DNA from: Streptomyces sp. RB17
Lineage (GTDB): Bacteria > Actinomycetota > Actinomycetes > Streptomycetales > Streptomycetaceae
Direction of reading: 5' to 3'
Length of the DNA stretch: 64,000 nt
Assembly: GCF_009604455.1 (NCBI RefSeq)
Contig: NZ_WEGL01000007.1
Location: forward strand, 62,001-126,000
Shown here: positions 51,158 through 64,000 of the stretch, piece by piece
How positions within the stretch are numbered: position 1 is the stretch's first letter
Layout of the letters: the number at the start of each line of letters is the position of its first letter
Made by a program: the position numbers and the translations under genes
Notes under the pieces: generated by a model
Seen by the model: only the letters and a program-made list of their open reading frames with translations
What the model was told of the DNA's origin: nothing
The model's database searches: none

Positions 51158-51871
51158 TCAGCGCGCCCGGAAACGGGACGGTGCCTTGGTGGGGTTGCCG
51201 CCAGCGGGGAGTTTCTGGGCGGGGCAGCCGGTGAGGACCTTCTTCATGGCGGCCTTCTCGGCGGCGGTGACCCACAGGCCGTACTTCTTCTTCACCGCGA
51301 CCTGGTCGGCCACATAGGTGCAGCGGTACTTCTTGTTGGGCGGCAGCCAGGTGGCCGCGTCGCCGTCGCCCTTGCCGCGGTTGGTGCTCGCGTCGACCGC
51401 GATGAGGTTGAGGGGGTCGTTGGCCAGCGCTATGCGCTTGCTCGCGTCCCAGTACCGGGCGCCCTTCTGCCAGGCATCGGAGAGGGGGACGACATGGTCG
51501 ATGTCGACCTGGCTGCGGCCGCGCCGGTAGGTGATGTCCTGGCCGGAGTAGGGGTCGGGCTCGAGCAGGCCGTAGGAGACCTTGCAGCTGCCGCCGGTGA
51601 ATCTCACGTCCTTCAGGTCGCGTTTGAGTATGTCGTCGCGGGTGTCGCAGGAGTTGGAGTCGGTGTCCGCCCACGCGGTGCCGAACCGGTCCCGCGAGTA
51701 ACCGGTCTTCGGCGCACGACCCTTGACGGTCAGTGAGTCGACGGCGGCCAGGACTGCGCCGTGGCCGCCGCCCTGGGGCCCGGACGCCCCTCCGCTCTGC
51801 CCGGACTTGCAGCCGGCCACGGCGACCAGTACGACGACGGCGGTGACCGCCCCACCCCTCAGACGCGCCAC
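51158..51871 (-). CDS. Secreted HNH-family nuclease lipoprotein
   Basis: 237 residues. A lipoprotein-type signal ends AVAGC (Cys about 21). The C-terminal HNH fold has VDIDHVVPLSDAWQKGARYW (Asp-His pair) and NDPLNLIAVDASTNRGKGDG (Asn and downstream residues), plus CTYVAD. It probably degrades extracellular DNA. GTG 51871 follows GAGGGGGGA. It is transcribed alone. Confidence 0.82.
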   Translation of the reverse strand: MARLRGGAVTAVVVLVAVAGCKSGQSGGASGPQGGGHGAVLAAVDSLTVKGRAPKTGYSRDRFGTAWADTDSNSCDTRDDILKRDLKDVRFTGGSCKVSYGLLEPDPYSGQDITYRRGRSQVDIDHVVPLSDAWQKGARYWDASKRIALANDPLNLIAVDASTNRGKGDGDAATWLPPNKKYRCTYVADQVAVKKKYGLWVTAAEKAAMKKVLTGCPAQKLPAGGNPTKAPSRFRAR

Positions 51872-52085
51872 GGTGCGTCCCCCCTCACTCGCCCGGGTCC
51901 GCCGGTCGTTCAGCCGGCGGAATCGTTCCGTCCTTAACGGTAACCGCCGTGAGGCCCACTTCAGATGGGGACCGATGCGGAGCTTTCGGGCAGCCGGCGG
52001 GCGAGTTGGGGCATGTCGGTCCGTAGGAGGGGAGTGCGGCCGGCGCGCGCGTGAGCCCGCTCACAACGTGACGGACGCCACCGCC

Positions 52086-52141
52086 CCTATGACTCCTACA
52101 TCCCCCTACGACTTCTACGGCTCCTACGACTTCAACGGCTC

Positions 52142-52149
<8 letters not shown>
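52086..52149. repeat. 18-bp minisatellite at the 3' end of mfd
   Basis: CTACGACTTC and GGCTCCTACGAC alternate in near-exact 18-base steps up to the mfd stop. The rest of 51872-52141 shows no gene. Confidence 0.7.
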
Positions 52150-55675
<3,526 letters not shown>

Positions 55676-55890
55676 GGGGCTTTTTCCGTCCAGGGGTGGG
55701 CAACGCAAGTAGCCCGGCGCGGGTGGCGGCCGGGGGTGTCCAGCGTACGACTCCGTCGGGGTTGGCGTCGGAGCCTGTGGACAACCCTCGCCGTTCTGTG
55801 CCCGGTGCTGCAGTCCCCTCCCAGGGGGCTCCGCCTCCTGGACCCCCCGCTCTTGAGGTGACACCACCGAGTCCCAGCTCGGTCTGCCGC

Positions 55891-55936
55891 AAAAAAGCCG
55901 GGTGCCGGAGAGTCCTGGGACTCCCCGGCACCCGGC
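55891..55936 (-). terminator. Intrinsic terminator of the second FtsX permease gene
   Basis: A long stem (GGCACCCGGC-type arms at 55897-55908 and 55925-55936, extended by GAGTCC/GGACTC) followed on the minus strand by six T residues, 39 bases after the permease stop. The gap 55676-55974 also holds a copy of the GGGGGCTCCGCC repeat near 55815 and no gene. Confidence 0.9.
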
Positions 55937-55974
55937 CTCCCCCGTGACCCCCGTCCACGGTGGCCCTGAGACCC

Positions 55975-58557
55975 CTAGTCCGTCGCGATCGCGTTCAGTA
56001 CGTTCATCCGGCCCGCCCGGAACGCCGGGATCAGCGCGGCGAACAGGCCCACGAAGGCCGAGGCGACGAAGACCGTGATGATCGTCGGCCAGGGGATGTC
56101 GAGGATCTTCAGGCCCTCCAGCGCGAGGAGCTTCTGGGCGGTCGCACCCCAGCCCATGCCCAGGCCGAGGCCGAGCAGGGCGCCGAAGACGGCGATCACC
56201 ACGGACTCCAGGCGGATCATGCGGCGCAGCTGGCGGCGGGAGAGGCCGATGGCCCGCATGAGGCCGATCTCCCGGGTCCGCTCGACCACCGACAGGGCCA
56301 GGGTGTTCACCACGCCCAGGACCGCGACGATGATCGCGAGGGCCAGCAGGCCGTAGATCATGTTGAGCAGCTGGCCGATCTGGTCCTTCAGCGCCTTCTT
56401 GTAGTCGGTCTGGTCGCGCACGGTCAGGGCCGGGTCGTCGCGCAGCGTCGACTTCAGCGCCTTGTAGGCGGCCGCTTCCTGCCCGTCCTTGGCGGTGGCG
56501 AAGACCAGCTGGTCCAGGGGCATCCGGCCGGCCGGCACGTACTTCGCGGCGGTGGCGATGGAGACGTACATCGCGCCCTTGTCGACCACGGCGTCGTCGC
56601 TGGTGATGGCGCGGACGGTCAGCTTCGCCGTCGTACCGTCCTTGAAGTCGACGGCGACCGTGGAGCCGAGCTTGATGCCGTGCTTCTTGGCGAAGCCCTC
56701 GAAGACGGACATCGAGTCGGGCTGGTAGGCGTCGGCGAGGTTGCCGGCGACCGTCTTGGTGCGCAGGTCCTGTGCGTAGGTCGGGTCGGCCGCGTTGATG
56801 GTCTCCTTCGTGGAGACGCGGCCGTCCGGCGTGCTCAGGTCCGCGTCCAGGAGCTTGTACTCGGTGACCCGCTCCAGGCCGGGCGTGTCCTTGATCTTCT
56901 TCACCATCTGCGGGTTGATCAGCGTGTACTCCTGGTCGCCCTGGATGATGAAGTCGGTGCCGACGGTCTTGTCGAGCTGGTCGGTGGCCGAGGCCACCAT
57001 GGAGGAGCCGACCACCGACAGGCAGGCCACCAGGGCCAGGCCGATCATCAGGGCCGCGCCGGTGGCGCCGGTGCGGCGCGGGTTGCGCAGCGCGTTGCGC
57101 TCGGCCATCCGGCCGACCGGGCCGAAGATCCGCAGCATGATCGCGCCGAGGACGCGGACCAGTCCGGCGGCCAGCAGCGGGCCGATGACGACGAAGCCGA
57201 TCAGAGTGGCCACCACGCCCAGGCCCAGCCAGCCCGAGCCGGCCTTGGCCTTGTCGGCGGTCGCGGCGACGTACAGGCACCAGCCGCCGCCGGCGGTCAG
57301 GAGCAGGCCGATCACGGCGCGGATGGCGCCGGCCCTGGCGTCGGCGGGGGCGCCGGCGTCGCGCAGGGCGGCCATCGGGGAGACCTTGCCGGCGCGGCGG
57401 GCGGGCAGGTAGGCGGCCAGGACGGTGACCACGACACCCAGGAGCAGGCCGACGACGGGGGTGGTCCAGGCGACGGTCAGGTCGTCGGTCGACAGGTGCA
57501 TGCCCATCTGGCCCATGAGCTTCATCAGGCCGACCGCGATGCCCACGCCCGCGCCGACGCCGAGCACGGAGCCGATCACGCCGAGCAGCAGCGCCTCGAT
57601 CAGCACCGACCGGTTGACCTGCTTGCGGGAGGAGCCGATGGCGCGCATCAGGCCGATCTCGCGGGTGCGCTGGGCGACCAGCATGGAGAAGGTGTTGATG
57701 ATCAGGAAGATGCCGACGAGGAAGGCGATCCCGGCGAAGCCGAGCATCGCGTACTTCATGACGTTCAGGAAGCTCGCGACGCTCTTCTGGTTGGCGTCGG
57801 CGACCTCCTTGGCGGTCTGCACCTTGTAGCCGCCGCCGAGGGCGGCGGTGACGTTCTTCTTCAGCTGGTCGTTCGTCACGCCGTGGGCGGCGGTGACGTC
57901 GACGTTGGTGTAGACGCCGGTCCTGCCGACCAGGGTCTGCTGGGCGGTCCTCGTGTCCAGGTAGAAGATGGCCGCGCCGGGATTGGTGACCTGGAAGTCG
58001 GCGATGCCGGACACGCGCGCGTGGTGCGTGCCGACGACCGAGATCATGCCGATGTCGTCGCCGAGCTTCAGGTGGTGCTTGGAGGCGGTGTCCGCGTCGA
58101 CCATGACCTGGTCCGGGCCCTTGGGCGCCGTACCGGAGGAGATCTTCATGGTGCGGGCGTCGTTGCTGTTCCAGTTGCCGACGATGGTCGGCGCGCCGCT
58201 GCTCGGCGAGAGCTTGTCGCGGTGGGCGTCGATGACGGTCACCGAGGTGGAGAACACCGTGCCCTCGGCCTTCTGGACGCCCTGGGCGCCGCGGACCGTG
58301 CCGACCACGGAGGCCGGCATGACCGGCGGCTTGCCGGTGCGGGAGGTGGTCTCCCCGGTGTCGGAGGAGCCCTTCGCGGCGACCGTCACGTCCGCGGCAG
58401 TGGCCTGGAACAGCTTGTCGAAGGTGGTGTTCATCGTGTCGGTGAAGACAAGGGTGCCGCTGACGAAGGCCACCGACAGCAGGACCGCGATCGCGGAGAG
58501 CGCCATGCGGCCCTTGTGCGCGAAGAAGTTGCGCAGCGAGGTCTTCAGGACGGTCAT
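55975..58557 (-). CDS. FtsX-family ABC transporter permease, paralogue
   Basis: 860 residues with the same double-FtsX plan as the 26324 permease: a leading helix, a large external domain (about 45-260), LMRAIGSSRKQVNRSVLIE before three helices, a central helix pair, a second external domain, and LMRAIGLSRRQLRRMIRLE before the final three helices. The external domains differ much more than the helices, so the two systems probably handle different partners. ATG 58557 overlaps the ATPase stop (ATGA). Confidence 0.92.
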   Translation of the reverse strand: MTVLKTSLRNFFAHKGRMALSAIAVLLSVAFVSGTLVFTDTMNTTFDKLFQATAADVTVAAKGSSDTGETTSRTGKPPVMPASVVGTVRGAQGVQKAEGTVFSTSVTVIDAHRDKLSPSSGAPTIVGNWNSNDARTMKISSGTAPKGPDQVMVDADTASKHHLKLGDDIGMISVVGTHHARVSGIADFQVTNPGAAIFYLDTRTAQQTLVGRTGVYTNVDVTAAHGVTNDQLKKNVTAALGGGYKVQTAKEVADANQKSVASFLNVMKYAMLGFAGIAFLVGIFLIINTFSMLVAQRTREIGLMRAIGSSRKQVNRSVLIEALLLGVIGSVLGVGAGVGIAVGLMKLMGQMGMHLSTDDLTVAWTTPVVGLLLGVVVTVLAAYLPARRAGKVSPMAALRDAGAPADARAGAIRAVIGLLLTAGGGWCLYVAATADKAKAGSGWLGLGVVATLIGFVVIGPLLAAGLVRVLGAIMLRIFGPVGRMAERNALRNPRRTGATGAALMIGLALVACLSVVGSSMVASATDQLDKTVGTDFIIQGDQEYTLINPQMVKKIKDTPGLERVTEYKLLDADLSTPDGRVSTKETINAADPTYAQDLRTKTVAGNLADAYQPDSMSVFEGFAKKHGIKLGSTVAVDFKDGTTAKLTVRAITSDDAVVDKGAMYVSIATAAKYVPAGRMPLDQLVFATAKDGQEAAAYKALKSTLRDDPALTVRDQTDYKKALKDQIGQLLNMIYGLLALAIIVAVLGVVNTLALSVVERTREIGLMRAIGLSRRQLRRMIRLESVVIAVFGALLGLGLGMGWGATAQKLLALEGLKILDIPWPTIITVFVASAFVGLFAALIPAFRAGRMNVLNAIATD

Positions 58558-59342
58558 GACGTACGCCCCCGGGCGTCGAAGTCCTTCATGCGGTCCAGGA
58601 CCTGATCGGCCGTCGGCTGGTGCATCTCGTCGACGATCCGGCCGTCGGCGAGGTAGAGCACGCGGTCGGCGTAGGAGGCGGCGACGGGGTCGTGAGTGAC
58701 CATCACGATGGTCTGGCCGAGTTCGTCCACCGAGCGGCGCAGGAAGCCGAGGACCTCGGCGCCGGCGCGCGAGTCGAGGTTTCCGGTCGGCTCGTCGCCG
58801 AAGATGATCTCCGGACGGGCGGCGAGGGCGCGGGCCACGGCGACGCGCTGCTGCTGACCGCCGGAGAGCTGGGTGGGCCGGTGCCTGAGCCGTCCGGCGA
58901 GCCCGACGGTCTCCACCACGCGGTCCAGCCAGGCCTTGTCCGGCTTGCGCCCGGCGATGTCCATGGGCAGCGTGATGTTCTCGAGGGCGTTCAGCGTCGG
59001 CAGCAGGTTGAACGCCTGGAAGATGAAGCCGATCCGGTCCCGGCGCAACTGGGTGAGCTTCTTGTCCTTCAGCCCGGTGATCTCGGTCTCGTCCAGATAG
59101 ATCTTGCCGCCGGTGACGGTGTCGAGCCCGGCGAGGCAGTGCATCAGCGTGGACTTGCCGGACCCCGAGGGGCCCATGATGGCGGTGAACTGGCCCCGCG
59201 CGATGTCCACGTCGACGTGATCGAGGGCGACGACACGGGTCTCGCCGGACCCGTACGCCTTCACGACCTGCCGCGCCCGCGCGGCAACGGCCGTTCGCCC
59301 TCCAGTGCCCCCGTGCCTGGGAATGGTTACAGCCGATGTCAC
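58554..59342 (-). CDS. LolD/MacB-type ABC ATP-binding protein, paralogue
   Basis: 262 residues, closely similar to the 25554 ATPase over its length: GPSGSGKST, IGFIFQAFNLLPTLNALEN, LSGGQQQRVAVARAL, IIFGDEPTGNLDSRAG and MVTHDPVAA are all present. GTG 59342 has GGAGA seven bases upstream. First gene of a two-gene operon with the permease. Confidence 0.92.
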   Translation of the reverse strand: MTSAVTIPRHGGTGGRTAVAARARQVVKAYGSGETRVVALDHVDVDIARGQFTAIMGPSGSGKSTLMHCLAGLDTVTGGKIYLDETEITGLKDKKLTQLRRDRIGFIFQAFNLLPTLNALENITLPMDIAGRKPDKAWLDRVVETVGLAGRLRHRPTQLSGGQQQRVAVARALAARPEIIFGDEPTGNLDSRAGAEVLGFLRRSVDELGQTIVMVTHDPVAASYADRVLYLADGRIVDEMHQPTADQVLDRMKDFDARGRTS

Positions 59343-59763
59343 GGTATATCTCCTATGTCGGTCGGCATGTCGGTGAGTTGTGCCCTGGCACGCCAGGGCG
59401 TCGTTCTTGGGTACGTCGTCGAGTCTCGCGGTCGGCGGGGTCCTCGCGCGCTGGTGCGAAGCCCCGTCTTTCCCGGGGGAAAACCCCACCCCGTCGGTGC
59501 GGTCAGCCGCCCCCCAGCGGCGTAAAGCCAGGTTAAGGACGGCACCGGGTCCCTCTCGTCCTCCGGCGGGACGAACCCTCCCCGAGCCGTAGTACGGAGG
59601 AACCCCTAGGGGTGCTCCACCCTCGGGCGGAGGCCTTCTCGGGGTCGTCTCCACCCTTCGGCACTCCCAGCCTCCACCCTGCCGTCGCGTCAGGGTCCAG
59701 TTCCCGCTGCCGTGGGAAGCTGTCGTACCGGACATAGGTGCATGGGGCACGGGAGGGGATCCG
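59343..59763. promoter_or_regulatory. Divergent promoter region with two palindromes
   Basis: This 421-base interval between the ABC operon and the MFS gene has no supported gene. It contains GCCCTGG-N4-CCAGGGC (59382-59399), 40 bases from the ATPase start, and ACCCCTAGGGGT (59602-59613), midway to the MFS gene. Either could be an operator for a drug- or envelope-stress regulator not encoded here. Confidence 0.45.
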
Positions 59764-61269
59764 GTGGGGAGTACGACACCCGCGATACGCAACGCCGCCG
59801 CCGACGAGCAGGGCACCCGGCGCCGAGGCGCCGTCGTCGCCGCGCTGATGCTGGCGATGGCGCTGGCCGCGCTCGACGCCACCATCGTCTCCACGGCCGT
59901 ACCGCAGATCGTCGGCGACCTCGGCGGGTTCTCCGTCTTCTCCTGGCTCTTCTCCGGCTATCTGCTCGCCGTGACCGTCACGCTCCCCGTCTACGGCAAG
60001 CTGTCCGACACCTTCGGCCGCAAGCCGGTGCTGGTGACGGGCGCGGCCGTGTTCCTGCTGGGCTCACTGCTGTGCGCGGGCGCCTGGAACATGGCGGCGC
60101 TGATCGCGTTCCGGATCGTGCAGGGGCTGGGCGGCGGGGCGTTGCAGGGCACCGTGCAGACGCTGGCCGCCGATCTGTACCCGCTGGCGGAGCGCCCGAA
60201 GATCCAGTCCAAGCTGTCCACGGTGTGGGCGGTGTCGGCGGTGGCGGGCCCGGGGCTCGGCGGGGTGCTCGCCGCGTACGCCGACTGGCGCTGGATCTTC
60301 CTGATCAACCTGCCGATCGGCGCCGCCGCGCTGTGGCTGATCGTCCGTCATCTGCACGAGCCCGAGCGGGAGATGCCGGAAAACGGCGTGCACGCGCGCG
60401 TGGACTGGGCGGGCGCGCTCGCGGTGTTCGCGTGCGGCGGGGTGCTGCTGACCGCGCTGGTGCAGGGCGGGGTCGCCTGGCCGTGGCTGTCGGCGCCGTC
60501 GCTCACGCTCTTCGGGACCGGCCTGGCACTGGCCGGTGTGGTGGTCGTGGTGGAGCGGCGGGCGGCGCAGCCGATCATCCCCGGGTGGGTGTGGCGGCGC
60601 CGCCCGATCGCGGCCGTCAATCTGGCGCTGGGCGCGCTGGGGCTGCTGATGGTGGCGCCCAGCGTGTTCCTGCCGACGTACGCGCAGTCTGTGCTCGGGC
60701 TCGCGCCCGTGGCCGCCGGTTTCGTGCTGTCGGTGTGGACGCTCACCTGGCCGGTGTCGGCGGCGCTCAGCCAGCACGTCTACCGGCGCATCGGCTTCCG
60801 GGACACCGCGCTGCTCGGCATCGGCCTTGCGGCGCTGATCCTGTGCGCGTTCCCCCTCCTGCCCTACCCCGGCTCGTGGTGGCAGCCGACGCTGCTGATG
60901 CTTCTGCTGGGCGCGGCGCTCGGCCTGTTCCAGCTGCCGCTGATCGTCGGGGTGCAGTCGACGGTGGGCTGGTCGGAGCGGGGCACCACGACCGCGTCCG
61001 TGCTGTTCTGCCGGCAGACCGGACAGACCCTGGGCGCCTCGCTGTTCGGCGCCGTCGCCAACGGGGTGCTCGCCGCACGGCTGGGCGGGGCGGGCGATCT
61101 GGACTCCGTCACGCGCGCGTTGGACGCCGGTACGGCCCCCGGGGCGACCCGGCGCGCGATCGCCGACGCGGTGCACGCGGTGTACCTCGGGGCGGCGGCC
61201 GCTGCGGCGCTGGCCTTCCTGGTGCTGCTGCTGGTGGCGCCGCGACGGTTCCCGGTGCGCGACGAGTGA
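59764..61269 (+). CDS. MFS exporter, DHA2 (14-helix) type
   Basis: 501 residues, about 14 membrane helices. LDATIVSTAVPQI is the DHA2 motif D1, GKLSDTFGRKPVL the motif A loop, RIVQGLGGGALQ motif B and GPGLGGVLAAYADWRWIFLINLP (in parts) motif C of antiporters. It probably exports a drug or metabolite in exchange for protons. GTG 59764 follows GGGAGGGG. Confidence 0.92.
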   Translation: MGSTTPAIRNAAADEQGTRRRGAVVAALMLAMALAALDATIVSTAVPQIVGDLGGFSVFSWLFSGYLLAVTVTLPVYGKLSDTFGRKPVLVTGAAVFLLGSLLCAGAWNMAALIAFRIVQGLGGGALQGTVQTLAADLYPLAERPKIQSKLSTVWAVSAVAGPGLGGVLAAYADWRWIFLINLPIGAAALWLIVRHLHEPEREMPENGVHARVDWAGALAVFACGGVLLTALVQGGVAWPWLSAPSLTLFGTGLALAGVVVVVERRAAQPIIPGWVWRRRPIAAVNLALGALGLLMVAPSVFLPTYAQSVLGLAPVAAGFVLSVWTLTWPVSAALSQHVYRRIGFRDTALLGIGLAALILCAFPLLPYPGSWWQPTLLMLLLGAALGLFQLPLIVGVQSTVGWSERGTTTASVLFCRQTGQTLGASLFGAVANGVLAARLGGAGDLDSVTRALDAGTAPGATRRAIADAVHAVYLGAAAAAALAFLVLLLVAPRRFPVRDE

Positions 61270-61465
61270 GCGTACGAGAGCCGGGTTAACGCGGGTAACA
61301 CCCCACGTCGGCCCCCGTCTTCGCGTAGTAAGCGCATACCGACCGGCCAGTTTGGTGAAAACGTCGCGCGGGCCCGGTACGCGCGAGTAGCGTGCGTGGC
61401 TCCGCACACCCCCCACCTCCCTGCGGTCCGCCGCCACGGACCCGAGCCACGCAAGGAGCCCCGGG

Positions 61466-61945
61466 ATGTCCTACGACCCGCCGCACCCCTCGTACCACTC
61501 GCCCCAGCCGTTCTACGACACGCCCCCACCGTCCTACGACCGGCCCCGATCCCCGTACGACCCTCCCCACCTCACCTACCCCTGGCAGCCCGCTCCCCCG
61601 CCGCCACCCGGCCCGGACCGCCGGCCGCCCCGCGAACTCCTCGGCCACCACAGTGACCTGCGGGTGCTGCGCAGCGCCTACCGCTGGCAGCGGCGTACGG
61701 CCACGCTCACCGCGCTGGGTTACTTCACGCTGTTCCTGGTGCTGTCCGCGTCGGCGCCCGGCGTGATGACACGCACCGTCGCCGACGGCATCCCCGCCGG
61801 ACTGCTGCTCGCCCTGATCCAACTCCCCGTCACCTGGCTCGCGATCGCCCTGTACGAGCACACCGCGCGCCGGCACGTCGACCCGCTCGCCGACCGCATC
61901 CGCAGGCAGGCCGAACTGGACGCACGCCGAGGAGCGAACCGATGA
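61466..61945 (+). CDS. DUF485 membrane protein with Pro/Tyr-rich N-terminus
   Basis: 159 residues. Residues 1-55 are unusually rich in Pro and Tyr (YDPPHPSY, YDRPRSPYDPPH); then two membrane helices (about 82-105 and 110-135) of the DUF485 type. DUF485 proteins are regularly paired with acetate/pyruvate-type sodium symporters. AAGGAGC precedes ATG 61466. The stop overlaps the next start (ATGA). Confidence 0.85.
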   Translation: MSYDPPHPSYHSPQPFYDTPPPSYDRPRSPYDPPHLTYPWQPAPPPPPGPDRRPPRELLGHHSDLRVLRSAYRWQRRTATLTALGYFTLFLVLSASAPGVMTRTVADGIPAGLLLALIQLPVTWLAIALYEHTARRHVDPLADRIRRQAELDARRGANR

Positions 61946-63588
61946 CAGCCGCCGCCGGCAACCCGGCCGTGGGAGGCTTCACCGGGTTCAGCGGCTCGGC
62001 CCAGTCCATGTCCCTGATCGCCTTCTCCACCGTCGCCACGGTGACCCTGCTGCTGTGCGTGATGACCGGCCCGGACCGCGACGACCTCGACGAGTTCTAC
62101 ACCGGCTACAGCTCCCTGTCCCCGCTGCGCAACGGCCTCGCCATCGCCGGCGACTACATCTCCGCGGCCACCGTCCTCGGCACCGGCGGAGTGATCGCCC
62201 TGTGCGGCTACGACGGACTCGTCCTCGCCCTGAGCACCACGCTGTCGCTGATGCTGCTGATGTTCCTGCTGGCCGAACCGCTGCGCAACGCCGGCCGGTT
62301 CACCATGGGCGACGCGCTCGCCCGCCGGCTGCCGGGCCGCTGTGTGCGCATCACGGCCTGCGCGGTGACGATCGCCGCGCTGCTGCCGCTGATGCTGGTC
62401 CAGCTCGCCGGAACCGGGCAGCTGATGGCGTTCATCCTGGGCTTCACCGACGCGTCGCTGAAGACCGCCTGCGTCGTCGGGCTGGGCGCCCTGATGATCG
62501 CCTATGCGGCGATCGGCGGGATGAAGGGCACCGCGCTCATCCAGATCCTGAAGATCGTGATGCTGGTCGGATCGGGCGCCGTGGTCGCCGTGCTGATCCT
62601 GCGCCGCTTCGACTGGGACCCGGGCGCGCTGTTCACCGCGGCCTCGCAACAGAGCGGCGCCGGACCGGCCTTCCTGCACTCGGGCCTGGAGTTCGGCACC
62701 TCGGGCACATCCCGCCTCGACATGGTCGCCTCGGAGCTGACCGTGGTGCTCGGCGGCGCCGTCCTGCCGCACATCACCATGCGCATGTACACCGCCTCCA
62801 GCGCCCGCCAGGTGCGCCGCTCGATGTCCTGGGCCGTGTCGATCGTCGCGCTGTTCGTGCTGGTCATCACGGTGGTCGGGTTCGGCGCGACGGCGCTGGT
62901 CGGCCGTGCCGTGATCGCCGGGGCCGACCCGCAGGGCAACACCGCCTACCTGCTGGGTTCACGGGCGGCGTTCGGCGCGGACGTGTCCACCGCGGACACC
63001 TTCCTGTTCACCATGGTGACGACGGCGCTCTTCCTGACCCTGCTCGCCTCGGTCGCCGGGATGATCCTCGCCTGCGCCAACTCCCTCGCCCACGACGTCT
63101 TCGCGGCCCGCGTGCAGGAGATGCCGGCCCGGCGCGAGATGGCCCTCGCCCGTGTCTCGGCGCTCGCCATAGGCGTGCCGACGATCCTGCTCGCCACGCT
63201 GGTGCAGCACCACAGCCTGCAGCCCCTGGTGACGCTCTCCTTCTGCCTGGGCGCCTCGGCCATAGCGCCGGCCCTGGTGTACGGGCTCTTCTGGCGCCGC
63301 TACACCCGCAGCGGACTGCTGGCGACGCTGATCGGGGGCACGCTGACCGTGCTGCTGCTCATGCCGGGCACCAACCTGGTCTCCGGCTCACCGATCTCGG
63401 CCTTCCCGCACGCCGACTTCAACTGGTTCCCGTTCACCACCACCGGCATCGTCTCCATCCCGGCCGGCTTCCTCTTCGGCTGGCTCGGCACGCTCGCCTC
63501 GGGCCGCGTCAAGGCGGAGCAGCAGCGGCACCAGTACGAGGCCGTGGAGGGATGGATCCTGGCCGGGGCGGTGCGCAAGGGGAGCTGA
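61942..63588 (+). CDS. Sodium:solute symporter (ActP/MctC-like)
   Basis: 548 residues with about 13 membrane helices. DEFYTGYSSLSPLRNGLAIAGDYISAATVLG (in parts) is the SSS N-terminal signature, and YAAIGGMKGTALIQILKIV the helix-6 region. Closest in kind to acetate/monocarboxylate symporters; the substrate is not provable here. It is translationally coupled to the DUF485 protein. Confidence 0.92.
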   Translation: MTAAAGNPAVGGFTGFSGSAQSMSLIAFSTVATVTLLLCVMTGPDRDDLDEFYTGYSSLSPLRNGLAIAGDYISAATVLGTGGVIALCGYDGLVLALSTTLSLMLLMFLLAEPLRNAGRFTMGDALARRLPGRCVRITACAVTIAALLPLMLVQLAGTGQLMAFILGFTDASLKTACVVGLGALMIAYAAIGGMKGTALIQILKIVMLVGSGAVVAVLILRRFDWDPGALFTAASQQSGAGPAFLHSGLEFGTSGTSRLDMVASELTVVLGGAVLPHITMRMYTASSARQVRRSMSWAVSIVALFVLVITVVGFGATALVGRAVIAGADPQGNTAYLLGSRAAFGADVSTADTFLFTMVTTALFLTLLASVAGMILACANSLAHDVFAARVQEMPARREMALARVSALAIGVPTILLATLVQHHSLQPLVTLSFCLGASAIAPALVYGLFWRRYTRSGLLATLIGGTLTVLLLMPGTNLVSGSPISAFPHADFNWFPFTTTGIVSIPAGFLFGWLGTLASGRVKAEQQRHQYEAVEGWILAGAVRKGS

Positions 63589-63612
63589 GCCCGGGGTGCA
63601 CGACCCGGTGGG

Positions 63613-64000
63613 TCACTCCAGGGCCGCCCTGCCCTGCAGGGAGATCAGGCTGCTCTGGACGTGGTCCATGTGCGCCCGCACGACGTCCCAGGTGTCGCCG
63701 TGCTCGCGCAGCACCTGTTCCGTCTCCAGGGCGATGCGTTCCTCGCGCACGCGCGCGTCGGCGATGATCTCGGCGGCACGCGCGTGTGCCTCCTCCTGGC
63801 TGCGGCGGGCGTACTCCTCGGCCTCGCCGAGGGCCCGCTCGGCGGCGGACAGCGCGGTCTCGGCCCGGCTCTCCCGCTCGGCGTGCACGGCGTCCAGCGC
63901 GGCGATCCGCCCGGCCTCCTCGCGCTCGGCCTCGGCCCACCGCTCGGCGTGCTCCTTCGACTGCTCGGCGAGCATGACGGTGGTGCGCTGCCGTACCTCA
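63613..64000 (-). CDS. Coiled-coil protein, C-terminal part (partial)
   Basis: The last 128 codons of a protein that enters from the right edge; ATG 63975 is only internal, because the frame stays open to position 64000. Long Ala/Glu/Arg heptads (ERWAEAEREEAGRIAALDAV, AEEYARRSQEEAHARAAEII) end in a DVVRAHMDHVQSSLISLQGR tail seen in the DivIVA/FilP-like cytoskeletal group of Streptomyces. The function is not resolvable from this part. Confidence 0.72.
   Translation of the reverse strand, partial: EVRQRTTVMLAEQSKEHAERWAEAEREEAGRIAALDAVHAERESRAETALSAAERALGEAEEYARRSQEEAHARAAEIIADARVREERIALETEQVLREHGDTWDVVRAHMDHVQSSLISLQGRAALE

Overview
The window is Streptomyces chromosome. GC content and third-codon GC are very high, GTG starts are common, and -10 boxes sit a few bases before some start codons (leaderless genes). 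It carries a tRNA-Leu with a UAA anticodon (bldA), a ydaO-type riboswitch in front of a resuscitation-promoting factor, and a gene order that, from memory, matches the conserved S. coelicolor core around bldA, ndh, eno and mfd. I found no integrase, transposase, phage gene or CRISPR array.

Layout. 0-3.6 kb: leftward hut genes for histidine breakdown (hutU, an M20 amidohydrolase, start of hutF) with an operator/promoter. 3.7-12.2 kb: a PLP decarboxylase, an RpiR-type regulator overlapping a histidine-ammonia-lyase homologue that lacks the MIO serine, and a divergent betaine-type ABC importer; together these look like uptake and lysis of a histidine betaine. 12.5-19.2 kb: cystathionine beta-synthase, an SGNH hydrolase, a thiolase, small conserved proteins and a Bax-inhibitor-1 protein. 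19.4-20.6 kb: 4-hydroxybenzoate hydroxylase with a palindromic operator.

20.7-24.6 kb: a compact accessory locus with two near-identical short peptides sharing an exact 144-bp duplication, a membrane M50 metallopeptidase with a PqqD/winged-helix-like front end, a secreted four-cysteine protein, and a divergent HTH regulator behind a pair of 17-bp operators. It resembles an undescribed peptide-maturation system. 25.0-25.1 kb: bldA. 25.5-28.9 kb: a LolD/FtsX-type ABC pair whose paralogue lies at 56.0-59.3 kb.

28.9-38.3 kb: housekeeping block: cyclopropane-fatty-acid synthase, type II NADH dehydrogenase with a Rex-like site, a DUF501-exopolyphosphatase in-frame fusion, a DivIC/FtsB-like protein, enolase, and two Rpf/LysM cell-wall hydrolases. 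38.5-45.8 kb: DUF899 protein, cytochrome P450, MazG, a SurA-like lipoprotein, a secreted DUF1906 protein and a cytoplasmic Ser/Thr kinase.

45.9-48.4 kb: an N6-methylase-like protein whose catalytic motif reads HPPF and whose gene contains nine TTCACA motifs at exactly 27-bp spacing, with related palindromes upstream. 48.5-51.9 kb: exported proteins, an acetyltransferase and a secreted HNH nuclease. 52.1-64 kb: mfd, the second ABC pair, an MFS exporter, a DUF485/sodium-solute symporter pair and the end of a coiled-coil protein.
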